The notes: generated by a model not told the origin, from the sequence alone. A DNA stretch of 64,000 bases from Bradyrhizobium sp. SRL28 (GCF_018596315.1 NZ_JAHEAG010000027.1:1-64000), one strand, 5' to 3'; counted from the first letter of the stretch, positions 16,854-24,739 are shown. A program made the numbers and translations.

Positions 16854-17141
16854 CTATAAATCGTCCAGCTCAACCAAATATACCAACAGGATGTCGTCGG
16901 AGGCCTGAACTTCTTTCGACGCTTCCTGATAACTAGTCCTCTCTTCTTCGACAGCTACACGTGCTTGCAGTTTTGATCCGATCCTGCAGAGTGGTTCGCC
17001 ATTTGAGCTCAGCGCACACAATTCGGTTCGAAACCATTCCTCTCGGCAAAGCTCAACCGCCTCACGGCCAGTAGCTTCCAGTGCGACGACAGGCCGTCCA
17101 TCCACTAAAATCGTGTAGATCAGCCCCAAGGGCGCCCGCAT
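16854..17141 (-). CDS. Conserved hypothetical protein, 95 aa
   Basis: Ninety-five residues with an opening strand Y-T-I-L-V-D-G-R-P-V-V-A-L-E-A, a helix G-R-E-A-V-E-L-C-R-E-E-W-F, and a C-terminal D-D-I-L-L-V-Y-L-V-E-L-D. This is a compact alpha+beta layout I recall from Bradyrhizobium hypothetical proteins (unverified). No catalytic motif is seen. A small membrane gene follows upstream on the same strand at 17346; the two may be cotranscribed. Confidence 0.65.
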   Translation of the reverse strand: MRAPLGLIYTILVDGRPVVALEATGREAVELCREEWFRTELCALSSNGEPLCRIGSKLQARVAVEEERTSYQEASKEVQASDDILLVYLVELDDL

Positions 17142-17175
17142 AATGCGCCATCTCTACCCAACCCCGGGGCATTGG

Positions 17176-17346
17176 CTAATATGTCAGCGGCAGCACTCGT
17201 TGCAAAATCGCACCGAGGCAGACGAGCACCACGAGCAACTTGAGCAGATTTGCTAGTCGGCTGTCAGTGGCGAATTTGTCGATGGCCCAAAAGCAGATTG
17301 CGCCGACGACGACGATAATTAAAACCCCTATCAAAACTGAAATCAT
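17176..17346 (-). CDS. Small two-span membrane protein
   Basis: Fifty-six residues from the ATG at 17346, with GAGGG just upstream. There are two hydrophobic segments: ISVLIGVLIIVVVGAICFWA and L-L-K-L-L-V-V-L-V-C-L-G. The layout matches the Thivi_2564 family of tiny membrane proteins, of unknown role. A start 36 bases earlier is possible but adds only polar residues. Confidence 0.65.
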   Translation of the reverse strand: MISVLIGVLIIVVVGAICFWAIDKFATDSRLANLLKLLVVLVCLGAILQRVLPLTY

Positions 17347-17394
17347 ATCGCCCTCGTTGTGCTGTTGAACTTCATCTCCCATTCGCCTTCAGTT

Positions 17395-17730
17395 CAGCGC
17401 TACCAGGTTCAGCGTTTTGACCGAGGAAATTAACAACCGATTGCTGGCACTCGATCAGCTATGAACCATGCGCCTTTCGCTGCGGAAAATCCGAACGATA
17501 CGGGAAATTTCAAATAATGAAGCGCCGGCGCCGATCGGTGAGGAAGCACAACCGGCAGCGAATGGCCTGCACGCGTAGCGGCTCAGACGGTAATGATCTC
17601 TTAACGCCTGGGCAAGTAGCCGACGCTAGATCGTCATAACGACGGCTTTTTGCCGCCAAGCGGCCACGAGCTTGGCTGATGAATCGCGCGTGTTTGAAAT
17701 CCCACCTTTTCGTTAGCGGGAGATACTGAA
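17395..17730. other. Intergenic, no gene
   Basis: No protein-like frame and no hairpin with a T-run. It is the leader region of the cold-shock gene at 17731, whose long 5' region would fit the usual structured csp leaders (inference). Confidence 0.4.
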
Positions 17731-17934
17731 GTGGCGATAGGGACAGTGAAGTGGTTTAATGCAACCAACGGATATGAGTTTATCCAGCCTGACAGCGGCG
17801 GCAAGGATGTTTTCGTGCACATTTCAGCGGTTGAGAAAGCCGGCCTGAGCAGCCTCAATGAGGGTGCCAGGGTGAGCTACGAAGAAGTGAGCAGCCGAAG
17901 CAAAACGTCCGCGGAAAATCTTAGAGTCGGGTGA
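17731..17934 (+). CDS. Cold-shock domain protein with altered RNP1
   Basis: Sixty-seven residues, about 85 percent identical to the protein at 7750. RNP2 (V-F-V-H-I-S) is intact, but RNP1 reads N-G-Y-E-F-I-Q where the paralogue has K-G-Y-G-F-I-Q. The Lys-to-Asn and Gly-to-Glu changes remove a charge and add an acidic residue on the nucleic-acid face, so RNA binding is probably weakened. The start is GTG with GGGAG upstream. It may be a decaying duplicate or a specialised one. Confidence 0.88.
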   Translation: MAIGTVKWFNATNGYEFIQPDSGGKDVFVHISAVEKAGLSSLNEGARVSYEEVSSRSKTSAENLRVG

Positions 17935-18280
17935 ATTCAAACCCGCTGGTTCTTGCCGGCAGGCGTTGTTCTGACGAACTGTCCGCAGACTCGTGTGATC
18001 GACGGTTGCGTGCTCTATGTCCGGTCATCGCTTTTCACTGCCTCGTTCTCGTCCGCGCAAAAAGCAATGCTTTGCCTATCCGCAAACACGAGCCATTGAT
18101 GACGGCAAACTTCCGTGATGACGTATCGGTCATTCCGACCTCCGGGGAATAAATACATCTTAGGACATCAGCCTTGCGGCTTTGTATCCGCCACGATCCT
18201 CATGACCTTCTGGTGGTCGCGCGTATTGAGTAGAGCCGTCGCTGGGAATACCTGCGATGGCTTTTTTTGTAAGAGAGTAG
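17935..18280. other. Intergenic, no gene
   Basis: Short frames without recognisable features. No terminator was seen behind the cold-shock gene. Confidence 0.4.
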
Positions 18281-18514
18281 ATGGATTATCAGGCTTTCAC
18301 AAATGACAGCCTCACGATGATGTACGCTGCCGTCCGTGGTGCTTTGGCTGCCGATGACGCGGCCGAACGCCAAGGCGGCGAACCCAGGTTCAAGGTCCGC
18401 GATACGCAAGAGTGGAAGAAACACGCAGCAGACTTGGAATCCGAAATGCTTAGACGGGGCATGCTGTTCGAGGTCATCGATTGGGCTGAGGGACAAGGAT
18501 CCCTGCCACTTTAG
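18281..18514 (+). CDS. Conserved hypothetical protein, 77 aa
   Basis: Seventy-seven residues: M-D-Y-Q-A-F-T-N-D-S-L-T-M-M-Y, an acidic helix around A-A-D-D-A-A-E-R, P-R-F-K-V-R-D-T, E-W-K-K-H-A-A-D-L-E, then M-L-R-R-G-M-L-F. I recall this family from Bradyrhizobium and Rhodopseudomonas as a hypothetical protein. It is well preserved along its whole length, so likely functional. An EcfG-type promoter follows 49 bases after its stop and serves the next genes. Confidence 0.7.
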   Translation: MDYQAFTNDSLTMMYAAVRGALAADDAAERQGGEPRFKVRDTQEWKKHAADLESEMLRRGMLFEVIDWAEGQGSLPL

Positions 18515-18562
18515 ATTTTCCGGGGCGCGAGCCGCGGAATGTTCCTGCGCATGGGGCCGATC

Positions 18563-18587
18563 GGAACCGGCCTACCGCCGAAACGTT
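18563..18587 (+). promoter_or_regulatory. EcfG promoter
   Basis: GGAAC (18563-18567), 16 bases, CGTT (18584-18587): exact consensus. It reads into the small gene at 18670 and the NUDIX gene at 18807. Confidence 0.7.
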
Positions 18588-18669
18588 GCACAACATTGTT
18601 CTTGAAAGGTTTCGGCGATAGCAACCAAGCGTCAATCCCGAGCCCATTCCATCAGGGGAGCTCGACCAC

Positions 18670-18807
18670 ATGCATTGGGGTGTGGAGATGGCCCGTAAAG
18701 GAGGCATACCGCCGGACCGCGTAATCAATGCCATGCGTCCCGCTATACTTCTCCGTCATCTTCACAATAGACGGCAGACGCCGTCCGCGCAGCCTCGCGT
18801 GCGATAA
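18670..18807 (+). CDS. Small protein coupled to the NUDIX gene
   Basis: Forty-five residues starting M-H-W-G-V-E-M-A-R-K-G-G-I-P-P-D-R-V-I-N-A-M. Its ATG has GGGGAG nine bases upstream, and it lies 83 bases behind an EcfG-type promoter. The stop overlaps the next ATG as TAATG, which implies translational coupling. The second half becomes Arg/Gln-rich and may be out of its original frame. No family is assigned. Confidence 0.45.
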   Translation: MHWGVEMARKGGIPPDRVINAMRPAILLRHLHNRRQTPSAQPRVR

Positions 18808-19261
18808 TGGCAACATCCCTTTCCAGTAAACAGAGCGCGGGGCTTCTCCTCTATCGGTTAAAGGACGGTAGCGTCGAAGTCCTGCTCGGTCATCCCGGAG
18901 GACCCTTCTGGCGCAAGAAGGATCTGGGATCGTGGTCGATTCCAAAAGGCTTGATCGGCGCGGGTGAAACTTCCCTCGCCGCAGCAAAGCGCGAGTTTGC
19001 GGAAGAAACCGGTCACCGTCGGCGCGGTCGAAGCAGCCAGGAGGAAAGATCGTTCACGCATGGGCTGTTGAACATGACTGGGACGCCGCCGATCTCAAGA
19101 GCAATATGTTCGAGATGGAATGGCCGCCGTCCGGCCGGCGTCAGATGTTTCTCGAACTCGATCGCGCCGTATGGTTTGAAATTGAGGTGGCTCGCGCGAA
19201 AATTTTAAAAGGGCAAGCGGTTTTCCTCGACCGTCTGCTGGCAGCTATTGCAGACGGTTAA
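18807..19261 (+). pseudogene. NUDIX hydrolase, frameshifted
   Basis: The first 70 residues hold a good NUDIX box, G-A-G-E-T-S-L-A-A-A-K-R-E-F-A-E-E-T-G, in a protein that begins S-A-G-L-L-L-Y-R. After E-E-T-G-H the frame is lost. The genuine C-terminus (G-G-K-I-V-H-A-W-A-V-E, NMFEMEWPPSGRRQMF and K-I-L-K-G-Q-A) continues in another frame to the TAA at 19261, with a short deletion in between. The catalytic box survives, but the fold is cut. Confidence 0.75.
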
Positions 19262-19331
19262 GCTACGGCCGCGCAAAACATCATCAGTGCTATCAGGCCT
19301 TCTTCTGGAGTAGATACATTAGGAGTAAGCC

Positions 19332-19829
19332 ATGAATCTATCGGTCGACTGGAATTCCGTGTTTGTGCCGGCAATAGGACTTGCAGAGATCGTTGTTCGC
19401 GGCAGCCTCATGTATCTCGGACTCTTCGTGATCCTCCGCTTCATGGCGCGTCGCCAGGCGGGACATTTCGGGCCTGCTGATCTCCTCGTCATCGTCTTGA
19501 TCGCCGATGCCGCTCAGAATGGGCTTGGAAAAGAGTACAGCTCGGTAACCGAGGGTATCGCCCTCGTTCTTACGATCGTTGCGTGGGAATATCTTCTGGA
19601 CTGGATCGCCTGGCGCTTTCCAGCGACGCGGCCGTATTTGAAGACTCCAAGCCTTACGCTCATTCGCGACGGCAGGTTGCTTCCCCAGAACCTGAACAAG
19701 GAAATGATTACCGAAGATGAACTGAAATCGCATCTGCGCGAACAGAGTGTCGACAACTACGAAGACATCAAGCTGGCTACGCTGGAAGGCGACGGACGGC
19801 TCAGCGTTCTGAAAAGGCAAAGCGTTTAG
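19332..19829 (+). CDS. DUF421 (YetF-type) membrane protein
   Basis: One hundred and sixty-five residues. Three hydrophobic segments occupy the first 95 residues, including SLMYLGLFVILRFMARR. A cytosolic part with P-S-L-T-L-I-R-D-G and L-N-K-E-M-I-T-E-D-E-L-K-S-H-L-R-E-Q follows, the usual DUF421 domain. AGGAG is eight bases before the ATG. The family is of unknown function, often linked to spores or stress. The region right behind it is a truncated copy of the membrane gene at 37034. Confidence 0.85.
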   Translation: MNLSVDWNSVFVPAIGLAEIVVRGSLMYLGLFVILRFMARRQAGHFGPADLLVIVLIADAAQNGLGKEYSSVTEGIALVLTIVAWEYLLDWIAWRFPATRPYLKTPSLTLIRDGRLLPQNLNKEMITEDELKSHLREQSVDNYEDIKLATLEGDGRLSVLKRQSV

Positions 19830-19837
19830 CTTTCTGC

Positions 19838-20037
19838 GGCCCTCGTAGCCGCCAACTTAAATGCCCGTATCACCAGCTGGCTTCTTGATCTTCATGGTTG
19901 CCTCCATCGCCCGGATGGCCGACGGCTGGGTTTGAAAGCAAAGCGTCGCTCGTATCCAGAATGTGTTCCTCCTTCTCATGAATGCCATCGGCATTTGGCG
20001 CTGGTTTTCAAAGGCCGTGAAGGAAGCGAAAAGCTAA
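19838..20037 (+). pseudogene. Broken copy of the small membrane protein at 37034
   Basis: Begins A-A-L-V-A-A-N-L-N-A-R, shifts frame, then reads F-L-I-F-M-V-A-S-I-A, an in-frame TGA, and I-Q-N-V-F-L-L-L-M-N-A-I-G-I-W-R-W-F. These match A-A-A-L-V-A-A-N-W-N-A-R, F-A-I-F-I-V-A-S-I-A and I-Q-N-V-I-L-L-L-I-N-V-L-G-V-W-R-W-F. The N-terminus is missing, and there is one frameshift and one stop. Confidence 0.7.
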
Positions 20038-20054
20038 CTATCTTCCCAAATTCA

Positions 20055-20960
20055 TCACTCGCAATATCCGTCGCGGCGCAAGAAATCCTTATTGATGGCG
20101 ACGGCCGCCTGCGCGCCTTCCGCGATGGCTACGGCGACAAGAAGAACGTCGCGCGACACGTCACCCGCCACATATACGCCCGGGACGCTGGTTTCCTCCG
20201 TGTCGGGGTCCGTCACGACGCCGCCCTTTGCATCGCGCTTGCAACCAAGGCGTTCGGAGAGGTCGGACGCCTGATGGCAGCCCGTCGAGAAAAACAAACC
20301 TGCCCGGGGCAGATCCGGCCCGCTCCTGAATACGATCTTTGTGAGCTCTCCGTTCGTACCTTCGAGGGATTCAATGGGCTCCAAGCGCAGCGGAATATCG
20401 TGCTGTTTGAGTTTTCGCTTCGCCTGCGTACTGACCTCAGTCCCATCGCAGCAGGCCACAACATCCGCCATCCAGTGTTTCATCATAATGGCAAGCTCAG
20501 CCCCTTTATCCCCTTTGCCAAATGCAGCTACGGGCTTCCCCGCGTATTCGAAGCCGTCGCAATATAGACAATGGTGCACGGAAACACCGTAAAGAGGCTC
20601 GATTCCCGCTAATTCAGGAAGCTCGTCAACGAGACCTGTCGCAAGCAAGACTATTGAAGTGCTTCCGGTTGTTCCGTCCGAACACACAAACTCGAATTCG
20701 TCGCCCCTTGGAATGATGTCGGTTACTCGTGTCCCGCGCACCGAAATCGAACTGTAAAGGCTGAGTTCTTGCCGCGCCTCATCCACGAATGCCGAGGGGG
20801 ACCGGCCTTCCCGTCCGAGCAGGCCGTGAATCGCGTGCGAACTCAGGTTGCGCTGATGTCCTTCATCGCAGAGCAATGCTTTGCGGTGGCACCTCCCCAG
20901 AATAAGTGCGGCGCTTAATCCGGCAGGCCCGCCGCCGACAACGAGAACATCGAATTTCAT
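20055..20960 (-). CDS. Thioredoxin-reductase-like FAD oxidoreductase
   Basis: Three hundred and one residues. The FAD-binding G-G-G-P-A-G-L-S-A-A is at the start, the redox-active pair is C-L-Y-C in H-H-C-L-Y-C-D-G, and the second nucleotide fold begins V-A-A-F-G-K-G. The C-terminal FAD motif is V-Y-V-A-G-D. These are the parts of the pyridine nucleotide-disulphide family, TrxB-like. The NAD(P)H-binding G-x-G-x-x-G/A reads G-K-G-D-K-G. The electron partner is unknown. It belongs to a duplicated block whose other copy at 37300 is deleted internally. Confidence 0.88.
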   Translation of the reverse strand: MKFDVLVVGGGPAGLSAALILGRCHRKALLCDEGHQRNLSSHAIHGLLGREGRSPSAFVDEARQELSLYSSISVRGTRVTDIIPRGDEFEFVCSDGTTGSTSIVLLATGLVDELPELAGIEPLYGVSVHHCLYCDGFEYAGKPVAAFGKGDKGAELAIMMKHWMADVVACCDGTEVSTQAKRKLKQHDIPLRLEPIESLEGTNGELTKIVFRSGPDLPRAGLFFSTGCHQASDLSERLGCKRDAKGGVVTDPDTEETSVPGVYVAGDVSRDVLLVAVAIAEGAQAAVAINKDFLRRDGYCE

Positions 20961-21038
20961 TGGAAGCCCTTTCGTTGCGTAAACATATAAGAAGAACCCC
21001 TGGTAACCACTCAGGCGTTAGTATTTGGGAAGAAAATC

Positions 21039-21666
21039 ATGCCACGCGCGAACACAGCAACTCGATGGAAAGAACTAACCCGAGAGGAGCGGCGCGAACG
21101 GAGGCGGCCACGCCGCGAAAAGCAGCGCGAGGATAATGTCGGCCGCGCCGCAAAGATGCACCTTGCCCGAAAGGAGTTGAATTCCGCAGGCTCGCGTTCA
21201 ACGCCTCGTTTGAAGGCGGCCTATGTCGGCTACCTTGGCTGGCGCTACTGGAAATGGCGGGGATCCCGCGGATCTGCCTCCGTTACTCCAAGGCGCGGCT
21301 GAATGCGATCGTCAGTCAGCTCGATCCTGCGCGCCGAACGCCGTTGAGTTCCGGCACGCCAGCTGGTGAAATGAGCAGGTTTACAGCGCCTTCCGTGAGG
21401 CAGGCATTATCTTCTGCTCTTGCAGCGGGCCACGGCTTCCTGATGAGCTTATCCGGACGACTGACGAAGTATACGTACGCTGCACGGACCCAAGCGCTGG
21501 TATCGGCATTCAAAGGACGAGCAGCTGGAGTGGACGAACAGGATTAAAGCAAGTGGGGCGAAGAGAGCCTGGATCTACTTCAATTATGATAACGATGCCT
21601 ATGCGCAAAAAACGCGACTGCTATGCGGCGCCTGTTAGGCAGCTTTCTTCGGAGCGTCGACCGGTG
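21039..21666 (+). pseudogene. DUF72 protein, decayed copy
   Basis: The N-terminus (W-K-E-L-T-R-E-E-R-R-E-R-R-R then A-A-Y-V-G-Y-L-G-W-R-Y-W-K-W-R) and scattered later pieces (Y-S-K-A-R-L-N-A-I-V-S-Q-L-D, a W-I-Y-F-N-Y-D-N-D region, M-R-R-L-L-G-S) match the intact DUF72 gene at 37610. About 90 residues after W-K-W-R are deleted, and several frameshifts follow. It is a dead gene. Confidence 0.8.
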
Positions 21667-21847
21667 AAGCGGTATCGATGGTAGAGGATAAACTCTCGAT
21701 TAACACAAACCATTGGCCGCTAGGGCGTGAACGAGAGATGTCCACTTTTGAGGTCCCGGCCAGTGCAGACATGCGCTGGTCATCCCGGAATTTCGCCTTT
21801 TGACGCGTTGCGTGCCATTGGGCCTTAGCAGACATCCCGCTGGCCAC
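21635..21847 (-). CDS. Weak hypothetical frame
   Basis: Seventy residues on the minus strand overlapping the end of the DUF72 remnant. The part S-G-Q-W-F-V-L-I-E-S-L-S-S-T-I-D looks protein-like, but there is no ribosome site and no family. It is listed for completeness. Confidence 0.2.
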   Translation of the reverse strand: MASGMSAKAQWHATRQKAKFRDDQRMSALAGTSKVDISRSRPSGQWFVLIESLSSTIDTASPVDAPKKAA

Positions 21848-21924
21848 AGAAAGGCCCGCAGGTTTTCAGCACTGCGAGCCTTTTGATGGGGCTGGCTCCA
21901 CAGCCGCCAGTTGAGATGCACAGC

Positions 21925-22308
21925 TTAGCGTATTAGGCCACCTCGCGACTCCCAGTACGTGGGTGTCCCGTAGTACTGGTGGGTGCGCGTTTCCCAGTCT
22001 CGATCCTGCCACGAGTCATCACTGAACTCAGGCGCGTCCCTCAACTGTTGCTCGGTAATATTTGTTCGGAAACCACCAAGCGACGTATCATATGTCAGAG
22101 CGGCCCAGGGTATGGGATAATGGCTGTGGCCTAACCCAACAAATCCGCCAAAGCTCATGACGGCGTAGGCCACGCGACCTGACACCTTGTCGATAATGAG
22201 GTGATCAATCTCACCGATATTCTTTCCACCTGCCTCGTAAACCTCGGTTCCCTGAATGTCTTCGCTTGAGATGCATTGATGATCAGGATGGGCTGTCGCA
22301 CGGGCCAT
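21925..22308 (-). CDS. PRC-barrel domain protein
   Basis: One hundred and twenty-seven residues from the ATG at 22308, with GAGGGAGG upstream. The PRC-barrel is at about 12-85: I-Q-G-T-E-V-Y, G-K-N-I-G-E-I-D-H-L-I-I-D, G-R-V-A-Y-A-V-M-S-F-G-G-F-V-G-L-G, then a P-I-P-W-x-A-L segment. The tail is rich in Asp/Trp/Tyr. Such stand-alone PRC-barrels are typical stress genes in rhizobia. An EcfG-type promoter lies 34-58 bases upstream of the start. Confidence 0.87.
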   Translation of the reverse strand: MARATAHPDHQCISSEDIQGTEVYEAGGKNIGEIDHLIIDKVSGRVAYAVMSFGGFVGLGHSHYPIPWAALTYDTSLGGFRTNITEQQLRDAPEFSDDSWQDRDWETRTHQYYGTPTYWESRGGLIR

Positions 22309-22341
22309 GGCTTCCTCCCTCAATAGTGAGTTTGTCGCCTT

Positions 22342-22366
22342 AACTCGGCCGCTACCACCTCGTTCC
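22342..22366 (-). promoter_or_regulatory. EcfG-type promoter
   Basis: Minus strand GGAAC (22362-22366), 17 bases, GTT (22342-22344). The base before GTT is A instead of C, otherwise consensus. It reads into the PRC-barrel gene. Confidence 0.6.
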
Positions 22367-22513
22367 TAATCTCCGAGAACAATTCGCACCGCTTCCACCA
22401 ATCTATCGTCGCCGACCTCGACTCCAAATCAGGGCATCGGGAAAAGTTGGCACGTTTCAAGACAAACGAATTGAATCTGAGAACGGTACCTTGGAGTCAA
22501 AGATGGGCGACGA

Positions 22514-22680
22514 TTGGCGACGCACGAAAGGGCTCTGATCTGCCTAGCTGCTCGAGCCCGCCGGGATGGCCGCATCTATATCGAGAAGATAAACGGCCCC
22601 TTCCTTTCGCCGGCAGAATATGCGGTCGGCCTTGATCGGGCGAGAAAAGGAGCCAACAGCTTACGAGGCTATCTAAGGCT
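22514..22680 (+). pseudogene. Degenerate 'IEKIN' family fragment
   Basis: Contains G-R-I-Y-I-E-K-I-N-G-P-F-L, A-E-Y-A-V-G-L-D-R-A-R, related to the remnant at 9897. The reading is lost afterwards and merges into the duplicated block with its AGCCAACAGCTTACGAGGCT segment. It does not encode a full family member. Confidence 0.5.
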
Positions 22681-22747
22681 CGCCAGGAACGGACCTGCGT
22701 TCGCGTTGATGCGGGGCGCCACGCCCCTGCATGGCGCATTGGAATGG

Positions 22748-22783
22748 CGGCCCCAGCGTTTCTGCTCCGAGGGGCTGGGGCCG
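22748..22783. repeat. GGCCCCAG-type extragenic hairpin, copy 5
   Basis: Arms CGGCCCCAGC / GCTGGGGCCG with a 16-base loop, the counterpart of the one at 11973. Confidence 0.65.
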
Positions 22784-23153
22784 GTTCACTAAAAGCAAGC
22801 CGCCCGTGATCGGAAAGACGAGCCTTCGCGCACCGACCAGGCAAGTCGCAGAGGAATACCCTAGCTGGCCCGCGTGAAATCCTCGAGAAGCTACGCAAGC
22901 CTTCCTCGGAACGAATCCAGGCCTCACGGCGTATGCATCGCGTGGCACCTTCCCATAGACGCCATTGCGGCTCCAGCTCTTTGCGCCGTCCTTCTCGACT
23001 CCCGGGGCTGGAGGCTGCCCTGTGGAGCTGCGTAGGCGTGACTCGCCATCGATGGAAGCCAACCAGGCGGAACGCTGACAAGGAAGGCAAGGCGCCTACG
23101 AATGGCGATGCAACCCTTGCGAATTCCGCGATTTATTTTCTTTTCCGGAGGCA

Positions 23154-23501
23154 ATGATGTCGAACTTCGTAGCCCTCATTGTGGAGGATGATGCGTTCCA
23201 GCGGGAGGCCTTGGCTGACCTTCTGAAAAGCGAGGGACTTGAGGTGGTGGAGTGTGCCAATGGAGAGGTCGCGGAACTTGTCCTAGCTACAACAGGCGCT
23301 GAACTCCGGGCGCTAGTGACCGACATACAGCTTAGTGGAGGGATGTCCGGCGTCGAACTTGCGCAGTATGCCAAGCGCAAATTCCCGGACCTCAACGTCG
23401 TGATGGTCTCAGGACACAGCCCGCCCTTGGTCCCGCACGACACCCACTTTTTTATGAAGCCCTATGAGCCACAGCAGCTGTTGGACGCGGTGCTGAGGTG
23501 A
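23154..23501 (+). CDS. Single-domain response regulator receiver, copy 2
   Basis: One hundred and fifteen residues, the same length as the receiver at 12268 and very similar. E11-D12-D13, D57 (A-L-V-T-D-I), S86 and K102 (F-M-K-P-Y) are all conserved. The differences cluster in the 35-52 helix and near 88-103, the surface that usually contacts kinases, so the two copies may have different partners (inference). The ATG has GGAGG five bases upstream. Confidence 0.88.
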   Translation: MMSNFVALIVEDDAFQREALADLLKSEGLEVVECANGEVAELVLATTGAELRALVTDIQLSGGMSGVELAQYAKRKFPDLNVVMVSGHSPPLVPHDTHFFMKPYEPQQLLDAVLR

Positions 23502-23894
23502 GCCGGCCGTCGTCGGCGCTTTGTGACGTGGCCAAGCAAATATTGAGGCGTGCTCAGCTCCGCCTTTGCCTGGCAATAGAAACCTTCTGCCCGATACTGC
23601 GGCTTGCATCTCCTCACCGGGTTCCGGAACACGGTCAAAAGGAGTTCCCGAGGACCTTTGACCTAGAGGGAAACGTATTTGATCGAGAGGGAATGGCAGT
23701 ACATCTCGCAGAGTGCCTGAAAGTACTTAAATACCTCCGCCCGAGCCAAAATCAAAAGTTCCCTTGTGGAACAAAAATAAATCAGTGGCGCCCAGCGAGA
23801 ACCGGCGCAAAAATGTTCCGGTCACCGCACGGCAGCTATCGGTGATGAGAACGCCCCTTGCGCGCCCGCTATCCTCGCGGAATGGAGCAGCGCC

Positions 23895-24092
23895 ATGCAG
23901 CGACGCCGTTTCAGACACGTGGTGTCCTTCCCCGATGACCTAAGCCAGGAGGCCGAACGCTTACGGGCGGAAGCCGAGAAACTACCGCCCGGTACGGAGC
24001 GGCACGGCCTCGAGCGGAAGGCCCGGCAGGCCGAGACCGCAGCGCATATCGACGAGTGGCTCGAGTCGTCCGGTTTGCGACCCCCGGAATGA
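23895..24092 (+). CDS. Small basic helical protein, family B copy 3
   Basis: Sixty-five residues: M-Q-R-R-R-F-R-H, a charged helix, L-P-P-G-T-E-R-H-G-L, K-A-R-Q-A-E-T-A-A-H-I, E-W-L-E-S-S-G-L-R-P-P. This is the cleanest member of the family. It is followed ten bases later by the small helical gene at 24103, probably one transcript. The function is unknown. Confidence 0.72.
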   Translation: MQRRRFRHVVSFPDDLSQEAERLRAEAEKLPPGTERHGLERKARQAETAAHIDEWLESSGLRPPE

Positions 24093-24102
24093 CGAGGGCA
24101 AG

Positions 24103-24312
24103 GTGCGTAGCGTCGCGGAGTACTTGGAAAGAGCGGCCGAATTCGAAGCCCTAGCTGCGACGGCTACCGTCGACGTGCTGAAAAAGCGATATGGCGACAT
24201 CGCCGCATGCTATCGCTTGCTCGCTAAAGAGCGCGAATGGCTGATCGGCACCGGCGCCATTGAAGGCCAGCAGCCGATTGACGGGCAGCAGGCTGAGGGG
24301 CTTAGGAACTAA
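24103..24312 (+). CDS. Small helical protein (paralogue of the gene at 2945)
   Basis: Sixty-nine residues starting at GTG with GAGGG upstream. The core E-Y-L-E-R-A-A-E-F-E-A-L-A-A, then LKKRYGDIAACYRLLAKERE, is helical and resembles the 57-residue protein at 2945 and relatives I recall from Bradyrhizobium. The C-terminus is Gln/Gly-rich. It is probably translated together with the family B gene just upstream. No function is known. Confidence 0.65.
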   Translation: MRSVAEYLERAAEFEALAATATVDVLKKRYGDIAACYRLLAKEREWLIGTGAIEGQQPIDGQQAEGLRN

Positions 24313-24358
24313 GCAGGCCGGTAAAATATTGGGGCTGGGTGCCGGGCCGCCACCGGCA

Positions 24359-24658
24359 CTACTCCTGTGACGACGGCCTCAGCTCTCCCCCCGCGCTGAG
24401 GCCGTTTGCAATGATGGTGAGCTTGGGCCGCTCTATCGCGAGCGTGAACTTGACGTGAAGGACGGGCCCATCTGCGTCGCGAACTTCGATTGCCATATCA
24501 GGCCCGACGTTGCTCCTGGAATTAACCGTGTCCCTGACCATGTCTGCCAAGGACTGCACAGCCGCGTTCTGCACGGCCTCGACGTCCAGTAGTTCTATCC
24601 CCTCATCGTCCAGCGTGAGCCCGCCGGCCTCCCATACATCAAAATAGTAACGTGGCAT
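24359..24658 (-). CDS. DUF6894 family protein
   Basis: Ninety-nine residues. It begins M-P-R-Y-Y-F-D-V and continues D-D-E-G-I-E-L-L-D-V-E-A-V-Q-N-A-A-V, then A-I-E-V-R-D-A-D-G-P-V-L-H-V-K-F. These are the strand-helix-strand parts of DUF6894, a small rhizobial family of unknown function. The C-terminal 30 residues exceed the usual length. A broken paralogue is at 25816. The gene converges with the one ending at 24312. Confidence 0.8.
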   Translation of the reverse strand: MPRYYFDVWEAGGLTLDDEGIELLDVEAVQNAAVQSLADMVRDTVNSRSNVGPDMAIEVRDADGPVLHVKFTLAIERPKLTIIANGLSAGGELRPSSQE

Positions 24659-24709
24659 GCCACTCTAACCCCTTACGCCGGCTCACGAGATCTGGCCGAA
24701 CCGCCAAAG

Positions 24710-24739
24710 GCCCCAGCTCAGCCGGGTGAGCTGAGGCCT
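24710..24739. repeat. GGCCCCAG-type extragenic hairpin, copy 6
   Basis: Arms GGCCCCAGCTCA / TGAGCTGAGGCC with one mismatch. The stretch 24740-25017 has no other feature I can support. Confidence 0.55.

Larger units (their letters stand above)
22650..24092 (+). repeat. Segmental duplication, copy 2
   Basis: Same order as 11905-14568: shared 20-base start, GGCCCCAG hairpin, intergenic repeat (about 22918-23030), receiver gene, a decayed MQAAI trace and the family B gene with its CTATCGGTGATGAGAACGC leader. It lacks the 1.4 kb between those parts in copy 1. Confidence 0.65.
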
